Assembly: GCF_003344625.1 (NCBI RefSeq)
Contig: NZ_QPKJ02000003.1
Location: 248,001 to 312,000, forward strand
Length of the DNA stretch: 64,000 nt
Direction: 5' to 3'
From: Solirubrobacter deserti
Lineage (GTDB): Bacteria > Actinomycetota > Thermoleophilia > Solirubrobacterales > Solirubrobacteraceae
Shown here: in pieces, positions 63,228 through 64,000 of the stretch
Layout: each line of letters starts with the position of its first letter
How positions within the stretch are numbered: position 1 is the stretch's first letter
Notes under the pieces: model-generated
Told to the model about the DNA's origin: nothing
Databases searched by the model: none
Seen by the model: only the letters and a program-made list of their open reading frames with translations
Translations under genes and position numbers: made by a program

Positions 63228-63885
63228 CCTCGAGGACGTCGCGCCCGCGCACGCGGTCGAACCGCTGGCGCGCATCCTCGAGCTGCAGGCCACCGATCCG
63301 ACCGCGTCCACGACGGTTCGCGATCCCGGGGAGGCGGTCGGCCGGCACGTCGCCGACTCGCTGACCGCCCTCGCGCTGCCCGTCGTGGCGAGCGCCCGCC
63401 GCATCGCCGATCTCGGCTCGGGGGCCGGTTGGCCCGGCCTGGCGCTCGCGGCGGCGCTGCCAGACGCGCACGTGTGGCTCATCGAGAGCGCGATCCGTCA
63501 CTGCCGATACCTCGAGCGCGCGGTCGAGGTCGGAGAGCTCGCAAACGTGACGGTCGTCCATGCCCGGGTCGAGGAGTGGTCCGGGGAGCACGACCTCGTG
63601 ACCGCACGGGCGCTCGCGGCGCTGCCGGTGCTGGTGGAGTACGCGGCGCCGTTGCTGCCGATCGGCGGCCACTTCGTCGGCTGGAAGGGCGCTGTGTCCC
63701 CGGAGGAGGCCGCGGCCGGCGCGAAGGCCGCGGCGATCGTGGGGCTGGAGTCGACCGCGGTCGTTCCTGTGGTCCCGTACGCGGGCGCGCGCGACCACAC
63801 GCTGCACGTGTTCCGGAAGGTCGCCGAGACGCCCGAGCGCTTCCCGCGCCGTGCCGGCATGGCGACCAAGCGGCCGCTAGCTTGA
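63220..63885 (+). CDS. rsmG: 16S rRNA (guanine527-N7) methyltransferase RsmG
   Basis: Methylates G527 of 16S rRNA using SAM. 221 residues: DPGEAVGRHVADSLTALAL, SAM motif IADLGSGAGWPGLALAAALP (about 67-86), and the closing Rossmann part. GTG start lies inside the parS palindrome, with no Shine-Dalgarno, 8 bp after jag. Usually followed by parA/parB, which may lie beyond the window. Confidence 0.94.
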   Translation: MKHLEDVAPAHAVEPLARILELQATDPTASTTVRDPGEAVGRHVADSLTALALPVVASARRIADLGSGAGWPGLALAAALPDAHVWLIESAIRHCRYLERAVEVGELANVTVVHARVEEWSGEHDLVTARALAALPVLVEYAAPLLPIGGHFVGWKGAVSPEEAAAGAKAAAIVGLESTAVVPVVPYAGARDHTLHVFRKVAETPERFPRRAGMATKRPLA

Positions 63886-64000
63886 GAGCCGTTCGCGCGG
63901 CCGGCGGTAGTGGCGCCACCAGTACGCGAGCATGACCGGCGGGCCGAACACGCCCATGAGGACGCCCCACATGGCCTTCTGCTCCTGATCGAGCCCGCGT
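63877..64000 (-). CDS. C-terminal fragment of a small membrane protein
   Basis: An open minus-strand frame enters from the right edge and ends with TAG at 63877-63879, overlapping the convergent rsmG stop. The visible 40 residues include a hydrophobic segment (MWGVLMGVFGPPVMLAYWW) and a basic tail, like the end of a small integral membrane protein. Not identifiable further. Confidence 0.5.
   Translation of the reverse strand, partial: RGLDQEQKAMWGVLMGVFGPPVMLAYWWRHYRRPRERLSS

Overview
The window is a contiguous, very high-GC actinobacterial chromosome segment that contains the replication origin neighbourhood. The mix of a complete flagellar export apparatus, an actinobacterial pknB-pbpA-rodA-pstP-fha cell-wall signalling cluster, SARP-type regulation and a gyrA-gyrB-DUF721-recF-dnaN-dnaA / rpmH-rnpA-yidD-yidC-jag-rsmG origin arrangement suggests a motile member of the Thermoleophilia (Solirubrobacterales-like). 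That placement is inference from gene content; no rRNA is present.

Layout. (1) 1-12.6 kb, minus strand: flagellar genes read right to left, fliJ - lytic transglycosylase - fliK - flgD - flgE, terminator, flbD - motA - motB - fliL - fliN, a non-flagellar YihY/BrkB membrane protein, then fliO-P-Q-R-flhB-flhA (flhA runs off the left edge). No fliM lies in the expected fliL-fliN slot. (2) 12.6-18.4 kb: a non-flagellar insert between fliJ and fliI: an unknown protein, an ECF sigma factor, a membrane-anchored beta-propeller protein probably acting as its anti-sigma, an OsmC-like protein, a SARP/hydrolase/cyclase-remnant fusion regulator and a flavin-reductase-like protein. (3) 18.4-28.9 kb, minus: fliI, fliH, fliG, fliF, fliE, flgC, flgB; a fliT-like gene, fliS, fliD, flaG; fliA; an FlhB C-terminal-domain homologue and a FliK-like gene. 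(4) 28.9-34.2 kb, plus: flgF, flgG, flgJ-like, flgN, flgK, flgL, fliW, csrA. (5) 34.2-51.2 kb: an Ala/Glu-rich membrane protein, a UV damage endonuclease, three eukaryotic-type Ser/Thr kinases, ddl, pbpA, rodA/ftsW, a PP2C phosphatase, two FHA proteins, two membrane proteins of unknown role, prephenate dehydratase, an HNH nuclease and a DUF4291 protein. (6) 51.6-60.8 kb, minus: gyrA, gyrB, DUF721, recF, dnaN, dnaA, with DnaA boxes around the dnaA-dnaN junction. (7) 61.1-63.9 kb, plus: rpmH, rnpA, yidD, yidC, jag, rsmG, with a parS site over the rsmG start; a membrane-protein tail enters from the right edge.

How it works together. Ten FliA(sigma-28)-like promoters (-35 TCAAG/TAAAG, 11-12 bp, -10 GCCGATNN) stand before fliO, flbD, fliJ, fliI, flgB, flaG, fliA, flgF, flgG and fliW, so the whole flagellar regulon, including hook-basal-body and export genes and fliA itself, seems to be driven by one sigma factor. 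Several of these promoters end only 7-8 bp before the start codon, which predicts leaderless mRNAs. Two of them (fliO and fliJ) are near-identical 31-bp copies placed exactly where non-flagellar DNA interrupts the gene cluster. A second repeated element (14 bp identical plus a direct repeat) lies at the same distance and orientation before the osmC-like and flavin-reductase genes that flank the SARP gene, suggesting a small local regulon.
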